A stretch of 64,000 bases of DNA, taken from Taibaiella sp965229095. GTDB taxonomy: Bacteria; Bacteroidota; Bacteroidia; Chitinophagales; Chitinophagaceae. How positions within the stretch are numbered: the first letter of the stretch is position 1; each line of letters begins with the position of its first letter. Where the stretch lies: NCBI GenBank assembly GCA_965229095.1, contig OZ245855.1:3348001-3412000 (forward strand), read 5' to 3'. The position numbers were made by a program, and so were the translations under genes. Under the pieces are notes generated by a model that did no database searches, had not been told where the DNA came from, and was given only the letters and a program-made list of their open reading frames with translations. Shown one piece after another: positions 46,287 to 57,600 of the stretch.

Positions 46287-47228
46287 ATGGCTGAGATCAA
46301 TTTGGAACAACAGTTTCAGGAAAAGATAGATAAAGAGTTGCGTATTGAGCCCAAGGACTGGATGCCGGAAAAATACCGCCAGACCCTGATCCGCCAGATA
46401 TCGCAGCACGCTCATAGCGAGATTGTGGGCATGCTTCCCGAAGGGAACTGGATTACCCGCGCCCCTTCTTTACGCCGTAAGTCGGTATTGCTGGCCAAGG
46501 TACAGGATGAAGCCGGGCACGGTCTCTATCTCTACAGCGCAGCAGAAACCCTGGGTGTTTCCCGTGATAAAATGTATAGCCAGCTGCACAGCGGCGAGGC
46601 CAAATATTCTTCTATATTTAATTATCCTACCATTACCTGGGCCGATATGGGTGCTGTAGGCTGGCTGGTCGACGGCGCTGCCATCATGAACCAGGTGCCT
46701 TTGTGCCGGGCTTCTTACGGCCCTTACAGCCGGGCTATGATAAGGGTATGTAAGGAAGAAAGCTTTCACCAGCGCCAGGGTTACGAGATCATGCTTACCC
46801 TGAGCAAAGGCACCAAGGTACAGCAGAAAATGGCGCAGGACGCCCTCAACCGCTGGTGGTGGCCTTCGATCATGATGTTTGGCCCTACCGACGACAACAG
46901 TCCTAATTCCCTGCAAAGCATGCAGTGGAAAATCAAGCGTTTCAGCAATGATGATCTGCGTCAGAAATTCGTGGATGTCACCGTAGAACAGGCTAAAATA
47001 CTGGGGCTTACGATCCCCGACAAAGACCTGAAATGGAATGAAGAACGCGGGCATTACGATTTTGGCGAGATCAATTGGGACGAATTCTGGAACGTGGTAA
47101 AAGGCAATGGCCCCTGCAATAAAGAAAGGCTGGAAACCCGCAAAAAAGCATGGGAAGAAGGCGAATGGGTAAGGGCAGCCGCGCAAGCGCATGCCGCCAA
47201 ACGGAAAGCAAGAAAAGAAGCAGCATAA
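46287..47228 (+). CDS. paaA: Phenylacetyl-CoA epoxidase-type oxygenase subunit PaaA
   Basis: 313 residues. Ferritin-like di-iron carboxylate protein with two ExxH motifs (KVQDEAGHGLYLYS and CKEESFHQRQGYE) and the diagnostic PaaA stretches RRKSVLLAK, WLVDGAAIMNQVPLCRASYGPY and RWWWPSIMMFGP. PaaA is the catalytic subunit of the 1,2-phenylacetyl-CoA epoxidase, normally with PaaB, PaaC and the reductase PaaE. None of these genes is next to it; it is followed by a terminator. It may be the remaining member of a dispersed pathway or serve a different substrate. Confidence 0.93.
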   Translation: MAEINLEQQFQEKIDKELRIEPKDWMPEKYRQTLIRQISQHAHSEIVGMLPEGNWITRAPSLRRKSVLLAKVQDEAGHGLYLYSAAETLGVSRDKMYSQLHSGEAKYSSIFNYPTITWADMGAVGWLVDGAAIMNQVPLCRASYGPYSRAMIRVCKEESFHQRQGYEIMLTLSKGTKVQQKMAQDALNRWWWPSIMMFGPTDDNSPNSLQSMQWKIKRFSNDDLRQKFVDVTVEQAKILGLTIPDKDLKWNEERGHYDFGEINWDEFWNVVKGNGPCNKERLETRKKAWEEGEWVRAAAQAHAAKRKARKEAA

Positions 47229-47248
47229 CTGCGTGTTTTATAAGGACT

Positions 47249-47284
47249 AGAGAAGTCTTGCGCTTTGCAAGGCTTCTCTTTTTT
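47249..47284 (+). terminator. Terminator of paaA
   Basis: Thirteen-pair stem with one G-U pair (AGAGAAGTCTTGC with GCAAGGCTTCTCT), 5-base loop and a T6 tract. This shows paaA is monocistronic. Confidence 0.9.
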
Positions 47285-47340
47285 ATAACAACCTTTTATT
47301 GAAAGCATGTGTTATATTCGTTGAGCCAAATCCATATAGC

Positions 47341-47952
47341 ATGCACGTCGATAAGATCAAGAACAAGGGACAGGGCCGGTTGTTTCAGAGCGAGTACCTG
47401 GAAATGATGACCAAGACCCACCCTATTGTTATTTACAGTCTATATATTCCCGTAGTTTTCTTCCTGCTTTATTTAGGATATGCTTATCAGCATTTAAGTA
47501 TCGGCAGGATGTTTTTATTTTTTGCCGCAGGCATACTGGCATGGACCCTGATGGAATATGTGCTGCACCGGTTTGTCTTTCATTTTGTGGCCGAAAGCCC
47601 CAGGATGAGCAAGGTGATCTATAAGCTTCATGGCATCCATCACGAATACCCCCGCGACCGGGAAAGACTGTTTATGCCGCCGGTACCCAGTATTATCGTC
47701 GCTACATTTTTCTTTAGCATCCAATACTTCATCATGGGCTGGAATGTCCTGGCCTTTTTCCCTGGTTTTCTTTCAGGATACCTGTTGTACGGCAGCATGC
47801 ATTATGCGATACACGCCTTTACCCCTCCTTCTTTTCTTAAGGCCTTATGGCGTAATCATCACCTGCACCATTACAAATACCCGGAAAAAGGCTTTGGCGT
47901 AAGTTCGGTACTCTGGGATCATGTATTCGGTACCGTACCGCCTAAAAAATAA
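47341..47952 (+). CDS. Fatty acid hydroxylase / sterol desaturase family membrane enzyme
   Basis: 203 residues from the ATG at 47341; an earlier in-frame ATG at 47305 region has no family sequence. Four membrane helices and the di-iron histidine clusters of the family: HRFVFH, HGIHHEYP, HYAIHAF and HHLHHYK. The arrangement is closest to fatty acid 2-hydroxylases, which hydroxylate the acyl chain of ceramides. Since many Bacteroidota make sphingolipids, a lipid 2-hydroxylase is a fair guess, but this is inference. Confidence 0.85.
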   Translation: MHVDKIKNKGQGRLFQSEYLEMMTKTHPIVIYSLYIPVVFFLLYLGYAYQHLSIGRMFLFFAAGILAWTLMEYVLHRFVFHFVAESPRMSKVIYKLHGIHHEYPRDRERLFMPPVPSIIVATFFFSIQYFIMGWNVLAFFPGFLSGYLLYGSMHYAIHAFTPPSFLKALWRNHHLHHYKYPEKGFGVSSVLWDHVFGTVPPKK

Positions 47953-48076
47953 ATAGCCTTCATGGGCCGGTCAACCTTGATTGGATTGCAATTCGTGCAT
48001 ACGCTTTAGTCAGCATAAGCATCATTGCTCCGTTAGCAGAAATTTTGTTCACAGGCTATGCTGAAGGGACAAAACG

Positions 48077-48130
48077 ACCCGGCATAAAAAGCGACAATCA
48101 TGTAAATGATTGTCGCTTTTTATGCCGGGT
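48077..48130. terminator. Long perfect inverted repeat, bidirectional terminator
   Basis: 25 bases (48077-48101) are exactly complementary to 48106-48130 around a 4-base loop GTAA. Internal A5/T5 tracts let it work both ways for the convergent genes. It is twice as long as the other terminators in the window. Confidence 0.85.
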
Positions 48131-48134
48131 TTAA

Positions 48135-48620
48135 TTATTCGATTACGGGAACACTTACCAGGAAGAACAAGATTGAAGATAGATCAAGATCATATTTTAA
48201 TGCGTTTGGCGATTTGAGCTTCGCAATTGCCGCATTCATTAACTCCATCTCCTTTTTGCTTGCGTTTAATATCCTCAGGTCTCCCTGCTTGTCTTCTTTT
48301 TTATAGACCAATCCATTTGCACTTCGAAAGCTACCGCCAGTTGTATCGGTAATTGCGTAGTAACGATCTCCGTAGCTCCCTTTTTTACCAAACGGAATCA
48401 AAAACAACTGCTGTTTTTTATTTAGCTCACAAATAATGTTGTACCCTTTGGTTATGTTTTTGAGTTCGATGTATTCGATTCCGTCAAAGTCGCAATGACG
48501 CGCTTCTATCTTTTGCTCCGAATCACTGAACTCCAAGATCAATTTTGAAGAACAAGAGGCATTGATTTCCTTAAAGGATAAAATCATTATCCCGATGAGC
48601 ATTATTAATTTCTTATGCAT
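48135..48620 (-). CDS. Small exported protein, candidate immunity protein for the RHS toxin tip
   Basis: 161 residues with an N-terminal hydrophobic signal (LIMLIGIMILSF) ending in a possible lipobox NASC (Cys23). The mature part is charged, mixed alpha/beta, with a YYAITDTTGGSFRSANG segment and a Lys-rich helix near 115-140; I recognise no family. Starts 6 bases after the RHS gene stop, so it is clearly translated with it. Base composition is A+T-richer than most of the window, like the adjacent end of the RHS gene. Position, size and export suggest it protects the cell from the RHS tip. No direct evidence of function. Confidence 0.6.
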   Translation of the reverse strand: MHKKLIMLIGIMILSFKEINASCSSKLILEFSDSEQKIEARHCDFDGIEYIELKNITKGYNIICELNKKQQLFLIPFGKKGSYGDRYYAITDTTGGSFRSANGLVYKKEDKQGDLRILNASKKEMELMNAAIAKLKSPNALKYDLDLSSILFFLVSVPVIE

Positions 48621-48626
48621 ATCGTT

Positions 48627-51600
48627 TTATTTACTGAATAATTTCATAAGCCATGGAATCTTTGTGTCAGCCGGATCATAAAAATCAGGGCCTATATAAA
48701 TATTTCCAAAGTTAGTGATCCGGACATTCAGTTTCATCTCGCCGCTGAAACTAGTTTGGCCTATAGCTGGATTGGCTTCGATTCGAAATGCATAGCTATA
48801 AGTACCCACATGACTCACATTGGATTGTTCTTGCGAATACTGGGCGGCAAAAATGCCTGTAGGCGTTCCATGGAACATAAAATGAAACGAGCTGCCAGCC
48901 GCCTGATGACCTAATGTAAATGCACCGTCAAATGCATTGCTTACGTAAGGTACATAATTTTTCTGACCGTTTACTGAATTTCCGCCTGCCCAGCAATTCC
49001 CCAACAACACGTTGGACCCTATTCCAATGTAACCGTTGGTTAAACTTGCCATTGGGGTACCAGGCGCCAATTCTTCTTCCAGAGAATTACCGCCTGTAGT
49101 GGACTCATTTCCAAAATTATCGGAATGAAAATTTATACTTAAATTTTTGACATAACCATCTGAGCCACAGGCATCCTTTATTTTTTTAGCCGCAATTGTA
49201 CCATTTTCTGCTTCAATTACTTTGACGGCGCCAAAACTAATGATATGCATTAATTTGGCTTTTATCCGATTTACAGTAAGCGCGCTTTCATACCATTTGT
49301 GTGGACGTGGATCAGACGGGTCGTTTCCTTTACGCTCTCTTTTGGCCATCTCCCGCGTTCCTACGACAACAAAATTCATTCCTTTTGTACGCTTAGGATC
49401 AATATGATTACCTGCCGGATCTGAATATGCAATCGGATTATTGGCAAAAGTGGAATAACTGCTTTGCCATGCATCAAGTATTGGATCTATATTCCATCGT
49501 CTCATCAGCCTGGTATCCATCTCCCAGAATCTCGCAGTGTTCAAATTCCCCTTTCCATATACTTCATCCGATTTCATTTGACCATTGTATCCAAATTCAG
49601 CCTCTTCAAAGGCTACCGTTCTTTCTTTCATCCCAAACCCGCCGGGATAATAGTCACTTACACTGGCCAGGTTAGCATAAAAGCCATTGTACAAGCCGCC
49701 CGTATTGCCATACCCGCTTTTCCGGTCCATAACAGTGACCAGCACATTGCCCAGATGATCATTCAACTCATAATACTTTCTACCTATTCGTCTTACTTCC
49801 CGAATTGAATCCAGGCTAAGATTGAATGTGCTACCAGTATATGTCGTCGTTTTGTCCTTTTTAATCCAGTCTTCGAAACCAAGGCTATACCAGGGCATAC
49901 GGATATTCAAGGAACTGTCGCTCAATACAGCCGGCGAACCGGGCGTTGCCCCGGCATAGATCACGCGGTATTGGTTAGGCTCATATTTTTTAATACCCAA
50001 CCTGCTACTGCCATACAGATGATGCTCTGCCAAGTACAAAGTATCGGCTGCCAAATTCTGTGGCGAAGGTGTGTTCACTTGCGGCGGGCTGTAGGTAGGG
50101 TTTAAGGTTCCGGTTAATACTGCCTGATAAATACTCTGCAAATAACCACCTACAGTCAATTGCGGAATATGCAACAATGCCGTATTGACTGCAGCCACAC
50201 CAATGTTATCCAGGTAGGAAGTCATAAAAGTGTTCTGATCGTTGTTGTACACAATATGCAGCCGCTCCTCTGGCGCCGAATGCTCATAGAGCCATTTGTC
50301 GTTGCGTTTAGAAATCCAGTTCTGCAGGAATTCGGCAGTAGCCTCCCTGGGGGCATAAGTCGCAATACTATTTCTAAGCTGGTCGGCCGACGCGGGATTG
50401 TCTTTCAGCCAGCTATAGTCGATGATTGATTTATCTTTCACCACTTCATTATAGAACTGGAAAGGATCATATTTTTTGGTACTTTCCATAAAACTCCTCC
50501 AGACTGGCTCCGAGCCATGACCCCGTAAAACATAGTCGGATAACGATGCAGCGCGTTCGTTTTCGTTCAGCCCCTCGTCAGGCAGACCCAGCGACTGCAT
50601 TACTTTGATACACATATCGGGTATGGCTATCGAAAACCGGAGAAAGGTATTATAGCTCTTCCTGCTATCTTCCACCAATGCCTGGAAAACCGGCCGGAAT
50701 CCGCTATGATTCCCACCACTGAACGTTTCCGTCATTATGGAAGGATCTGTATCCACCATCGGCCTGAAATAATCCATTATCGGTTCCTGGATCGCCTGGG
50801 AATAGATACCGTCGGAAAGCTGAAAATATTGCGACCAGCTCAGGGTGTTGGATTGATTCATGGTCCAGCCGGGATTTGCTTTTGCCGCTGTTTGCATGAT
50901 CTGTACCGTGAACTGACCGTTATTACCGTAAGCCAAGTTCAGGAAGGGGCTTAATCCGGTATTATTCGGGGTTATCCAGCCGCCATGTTCCTGGGTGATA
51001 TTGTCGTTGAGCCATGATATGGTCAGCCCTCCGTTAATCTTCGAAACACCCTTATAGACTGCCAAAATATTACCCGAGGCATCGCGTACATAAACATCAC
51101 TTTTGCGCAAGGTATCTGTTCCTTCTTCTACAAACACATCTTTACGTACACGATTTCCTGGACCGTCATAGTCGTAATGGGTCATTACATTATTACCATT
51201 TCCGGTCTCAAGCCGGCTTACCTTACCATAAAGATTCCAGAAAATACTGTTGATATTTCCTTGTTGGTCTTTTACAAGATTACCTATAGCATCGTACTCG
51301 TAGTTGCCTGCTACCTGACCGATAGGCAGGTCCGTTCCTGCAGTGTTAGGAGCCACATCGGCTACATAGCCCAATCTATTGTTCAGGGGATTAGCATAAT
51401 TATACGTCAGTTGATCTATAGTAGTGCCCGCAGCATTTTTACGCAATAGCGTCTTGATATTGCCATCGGCATCATAAGCATAACTGTTTTTGAAGGCAGC
51501 GTTGGCCATAGCGATAACTGTATGGTTGAGGTCATTGCTGACTGTGGCATAGTCCGTATTTTTCAACCGGTTCAGTTGGTCGTATTTATAACTGCGTTGC

Positions 51601-54600
51601 AGGTTGTCAAGAGATTGGATACCGGTCGTCTGCCGCACAATGTTACCGTTATACAATGATCTTTGATCTAACCCTGAATTATCTGTTAAAGTTGCTGCCG
51701 TTGTTCCAATCGATCGGTAATCATTCTTGTGGTAACCGAGGGCATGGACAAACACATCTTTGGGATAGATTCCGCCGTTCACCCCGTTTTTACCCATATC
51801 ATCTTCGGGACGGAGCACATCGCCGTTTATCGCTTTCAGCCAACCTTGAATGGTATAGGCATATTGCACAGATTGTACATTCAGGTCGCCTACCTGCATC
51901 TGTGCCAGCGGCCCGTGTTTATAATATTCATAGGCAGCATCACGATCCCAGATCAAACCGTCTTTACTGCTTTGCGCCTTGGTGATCCTGCTATCGGCAT
52001 CGTATTCATACTTCTGGTAGAACTGGTCCGGTTTTCCCCTGTTGTAACTCACCATGTTCACTTTACCGCTCAACAGGTCATAATCGTAGTCGATGCGCTT
52101 AAAGCGTTGCCCCATATAATCCATATAAGGGTTATCCTGAGTTAAGGTACTTACGTTGCCCAAAGCGTCATAGCTGAAATGGGTGCCATAAGAGAAGTAG
52201 GATTCAATCGTATCGTTGAGCGCAACGAACGGAGAATACAAGATACTGCTCACCCTTTTCCGGAGATTTTCCTGTGCGCTCATGCCCGGATTGGTAGCCA
52301 GAGATAGTAAGGCGTTGTCGTAGAAGGTAGCTACCACATCTTCACGCGGCTTACCCCTTACCTGGTTGACAATAGTAGCCATCTGATACGATTCCGAATT
52401 TTTGACCAGGAGCGGGTGGCCTCCCCCTGCGACCACTTCTCCATAAGTGAACCCCGTTGCCCCGGTTTCCGATATACGTCCCTGCTCATCGTAGAGCGTA
52501 TAACTGTATTTATAGGCAGGTTTCTGTTTGGCATTCTGCGAAAAAGCAAGTTTCCCCGAAGCGTCATAGAAAAACTCGGTTATGCCGGCGTCCGGCGTTT
52601 CCTGCCAGATCAACTGGTTCAATGCATTGTACCGATATTTCGATACTTTCTTATGTGCGGGTCTAAATCCTAAGCCACCGCTGTTGCGCTCCCCATCCAC
52701 ATACAACATATAAAAAGCATCGAGCGTATCTACTCCGGCCGGAGGAACCGTACGGGTAAGGTTGCCTGCCTGGTCATAATAATAAAGCGTGTATTGGTAT
52801 TGTTGCTTTTGAGTGGTCAACCATAAATTATCCGACGAATTGGATGGAAAATGCCGGCGCATCGCCAGGAAATGGCTTTCTTTGATTGAGTCGATGTAAC
52901 GGTCATGCAACATTTTGCCCTGATGCACTGCAGCAAGCAATAACGTTCTTTCACAAGTGGAGGTATCGATACATCCCTGGTTGTTCTGGTGATCATACAA
53001 CACCACGTTTTGCAATTTCCTGGCCGATCCTATGACAAAGTCAGTATAGCCATAGCAGGTTACGGTATGTGTACCCGTACTGAGCACTTTCTGCATCTGC
53101 ACTTTAAAACGGTACAGGGAGTCGGCCCCGGCTACAGGGATCAGGCTAATGAACTGGTATGAGGAAGGATCTCCAACCATTTTAACCGATGGTTGCAAAT
53201 ACACATTGTACAGCCTATTCTGCTGATCAAACCAACGGTACCAGGTCCAGCCATTGCCCATTTTATAAGCTTTGAGCGAAGTGCTTAAGCCCAGAATTGT
53301 GCCGGGGCTTACCGTAGTAACAGTTGCTGTGGGGAATAAGGCACCATTTCCCAAAGCTTCTTTTACCCTGACCATTATCGTACTCAATGTTGTCGCTCCC
53401 TGAGTAGCCGTAAAACCATAATTAAGATCTTCCTTTACATTGTCGCACCATGGATCCCTGTAGGAAATAAGCGGCGCTGCGGTAATGGCGCTGATCCCGG
53501 CATTTGCCTGCAGGTTGGCAGGAGCCAGCTTATCCGATATATCATCCTGGGTTAAAGCAGAGAGGCTGTAGACATAGTTAAGGTAACTCTGTTTGACAGG
53601 ATCGATATAATCGGTGCTCCGCATAAGCTCACGCGCTTCCAGTATATTATCGGTAATACAGGTGTTTGCAGGATCATTCAGATAGTTCTTTACCGAGCTT
53701 ATCATATTGGCGATAGACTCCGGACTACTGGATACGTTTCCTGATATATAATTATAGGTATAGGGTACATAAACACCATCTGCATTTTTTACTTCAACCG
53801 GGTAAGGTGTAACTGTAAATCCGGCAGCTATGGTTGCCCATGGCGGCGTACAGCTACCGTTGCGGATCAGTGCCGCAAAAAAGCCCCCTGCATCGAATGT
53901 CGGGTTTGTAAGGATCGGAGCAGGCGTATAACCCAGGATATAATTGCGGGCCTGGCGCTGCTTGTTTTTGGGTATGGAATTCAGATTAAGCCATAAGTAG
54001 TAATGGGTATTGTCCCATTTCATGATGTAAGCGCTGACATTGACATTGCCTATGTTGTTATTAAGCCCGTTAATAAAATTACTTGCGGCAAGCTCTGTCG
54101 GAAAAATGATTTCAAGGTCGGCCTTTGCTTTTATAAAGTGGATAGAATTACTGAGGGCACAACCTTTCATCAGCCTTTCGTATTCTTCGTAAGTATGGTT
54201 CTTCTTCAATTTATAATTGAGATAGTTACTCATCGCCTGCGCATAGAAAGGATGGTTGGTATAGGAAGGCAAACCATAAGTATTGATATCGGTATAATAA
54301 TCGCTAACTGCATTTTTGATCTGTACGCAATTGATACAATAATCCAGGGCCTCCGGATCGCGTTCCTTAAGCATGGGGACATTGCGGCTCCAGATAACAT
54401 AATTGTCGCAGGCATTACCCGATGATGTAGGTCCGTTCAGGCTCGCATATACCAGGTTGTCGGCGATGAAACCGTCAGTAACGCTAAGGGTAGTGGCGTC
54501 ATCCAGAATACTTCTAACGTTGGAAAAGCTCAGGTTACTGGCACTGGAACCAGGGAAAATAACAGGGCTGCCTGTATTGGCACAAGTGGAAGGCGGGTTA

Positions 54601-57600
54601 TTGAGTTGCCTTCTGGCAAAATACAGTGTGTCCGTATATCCTCCTGCCTCCAGTACCAGGCAAGGATAGGTAGCGGTAAACCCTCCATCTACGATGGCTT
54701 TGGTATAGCCCCTTATGAATGCCGTACTGGCATTGTTCAGGCCCTGCGAGAGCGCCAGCTCGAATTCATTAGTACCGGTGTTAAACGCTATCGCGTAAGG
54801 TGTACCACCCGAGGCTGTTGCAGTAGTTAAGGCATTTTTGACATCTGTGCGGTTCAGGAAAGAGGAAAGCCCTGAATAGAAAGCAGCTTTGCGGGACACA
54901 TATTTACTTCTGTCTTTTTGTTTCTGCTCATCAAAAAGCCCGTATTCCGCTAAAAATGGGCCACATAGGTCTATTATGGAATAGCCTAAGGTTGTCAGGA
55001 TATTTTTTACGTTCAACGGCGTTATGCCTGAGCCATTGGCCCCAGTGCCGCAATAATTAGCGATCAGGTAGTTGGCAATATAAGTACTGTCGCCGGTGGT
55101 CATACTACAGTTGCCCAGGCTTTCCATGATTTTGCTGACCTGTACCTTGCACTTGTTTGCCTGGGCCTGGTTATATTCTGTCACCAGGGTGGCAGGAGCG
55201 GTATTACTGAACTGCGAACCGTTGAGGCCGGCTTCGATCACCCCTTCCACCCATGCCGGCGCCGCCGAGTCGGGTATTACATTGTTCCCTCCTGCAAAAA
55301 GTTGTGGGAACACCGGTGGCGCCACCAGGGACATCCTTATCGAACCGCAAGGCGAACAGGTACCGACAGCATCCATCACCCTTTGTTTTCTCATATTCCG
55401 ATTGGCCAGGTAGTATTCCCTGAGCTTAAAGAAATACTTGTCCTTCACATCGGCATTCAATAAACTCATGTTCTGCAACTCCGCAGCATGCTGGGCATTT
55501 TTGCAATACATGAATGCTTCCGGGCTATTGCAGCCGCAATAGGCTTGTTCAAGCGAAAAGGTATCGATACGATGCAACAAGCTGGCATTGCCGGTACTCA
55601 AACCCTGAACATTAAAATGAGACAAATCCCAGGCTGTTATAGCACCGGTAGGATAGACCGATAAATTCAGAGGGTCTTGCGCCAGGATCAATTCGAGCTT
55701 GTGCATGCCTAAAGCCTCTGCTTCCTGGTAGTTATCGATATAAGTCAACTTCTTATCAAAAGAATCGTTACAAAATGCCAGTTTACAATATTCGGGATGC
55801 AGCGGGAGCAAGGCTTCCGCGATGGCGTCATTAAAATTGTCGATCAGTTGCTGGGGGGTTAAGGTCGCGGCAGAAACAGTAACAGGATTGCCATTTGCAT
55901 CTTTGATAGTAACCATCGGAAGACTCAGGCATTCCCATTGGTAGCGGTATTTATAAACATTTGATCCGCTAAGGCAAGTGTATGGCCCTGTAAACCAGGA
56001 ACCGGGTTCAAGGCCGCAAGGCCGCCCTATCCGCCATACAGTATCAACGCTTTCTCCTGTCCAGGAACCGGTAGTCGGTTGCTCATTTTTCTGGAGACAG
56101 CACATTGGATCTAAGGGCTCTGGTATCTCGTCGGAAGAGTAGTTTTCGTAGTGATGAACAAGATACATGCAACTGGGCGAACCGGGGGGAGGAAGATCAC
56201 ATGGAATGTTGGCCCTATTGCCATTCTGGTCTACCAGCGAAAAAATAGAGTTGTCTCCCGAGGTGCGAAATAACCCGTTGCTGTAGGTAGAATACTTACC
56301 GTATTTTGCTCCGGGATATAGTTCCGATTTCATTTGTAACCGGCGTTGTTCGCAGGAGCCTATAGTATCTGCCATTACGCAGGGAAAACGCTCGGCATCC
56401 ACTGTCCTGCGGATAAATGAATCCCGGTATACATAACAATCATTGGGACCAGTATGATTATCGGTAAACTCCGAAGCCAACCTGATCATGGCTGTATCAG
56501 GGAAATAAAGCTCTTTGGTAATCGTGTATTTATCCGGTGTTACTTGTGCTATGGCCGCGGCGGGACTTAATGTTTGCGGGCTTGACGAACCAGTAAATCC
56601 GCTGGTCCCCACTTCATTGGCTTGTGATGCAGCAACGGTACCGCAGTCATTTACCATTTTAAACTTATAATACCCTTTTACATTAATGTATTGTCCGCCG
56701 CAAGCCGGATAAGGAGGAATAGACACCTCGTACCTGAGCTGGTTCTCTCCTGGCGCCTCTGCGAAAAAGCTATGCTCCGCCAACCTAAGGCCGGCAGATA
56801 TATCCTGGGTCATATTGGCCAACAGGTTTACTGATATGGTCTGTATACCCGGTATATTATCAAGCGGGACTATAGGCATCTTGGTACTATCCGGTGATTT
56901 ACCCACAAGAGCAGTGGCTACTACTTTGCCCGAAGGGTTAATGATAGAAAAGCTAGACTGTCCGTTAGGGTCGGTAACAATCTGTTTGGGATAATACTGG
57001 TTCTTACCGGCTTCGGAACCCATCAGCCGATTGAGCTCATATTGATCTGCCCTCACATAAGTAGTGGTAGTGCCATGGTTACGCCATCTCTGGAAATCGA
57101 TGCCGGCCGCACCCTTCCATATGACTTTGTTGTTGTTGTCGGAGGCATACCGGGTTTCGATAAAAGGATACCCTTGAGCATCTGGTACAAATTGCTGCAT
57201 CCCTGCTTTATCCGGGTTAAGCGGAGAGTAATAAAGCGATGCCAGCGAAATATCCTTCAGAGGGAAGATAGAATCTGTTCCGCAGCCTTTGTCAAAATCC
57301 CCTGCACTGTAAGGCAAGCCTGTTTCTTTTTGCAATGTAAGATTGGGCTTATAGGCCAAGGATGGCGACTTTACCGGTACTGGCAAAGTCTGGATCGCGG
57401 GCCTCCCTTCATAATCATATATCTTATCGGCAGCGATCACATAGCTGGAGTCGGTATTAATTTTGGTCAGCGTTTGCCGCTGGTGTCCGGCGCCATCGAA
57501 ATAATTGATAACATGCTTATACTTTCCTTCCTCTGCGAAACTGATAGAATACTGCCAGTTTGTACTATCGGCCGTATTGGGATTAAGGTTTAAATGGGTG

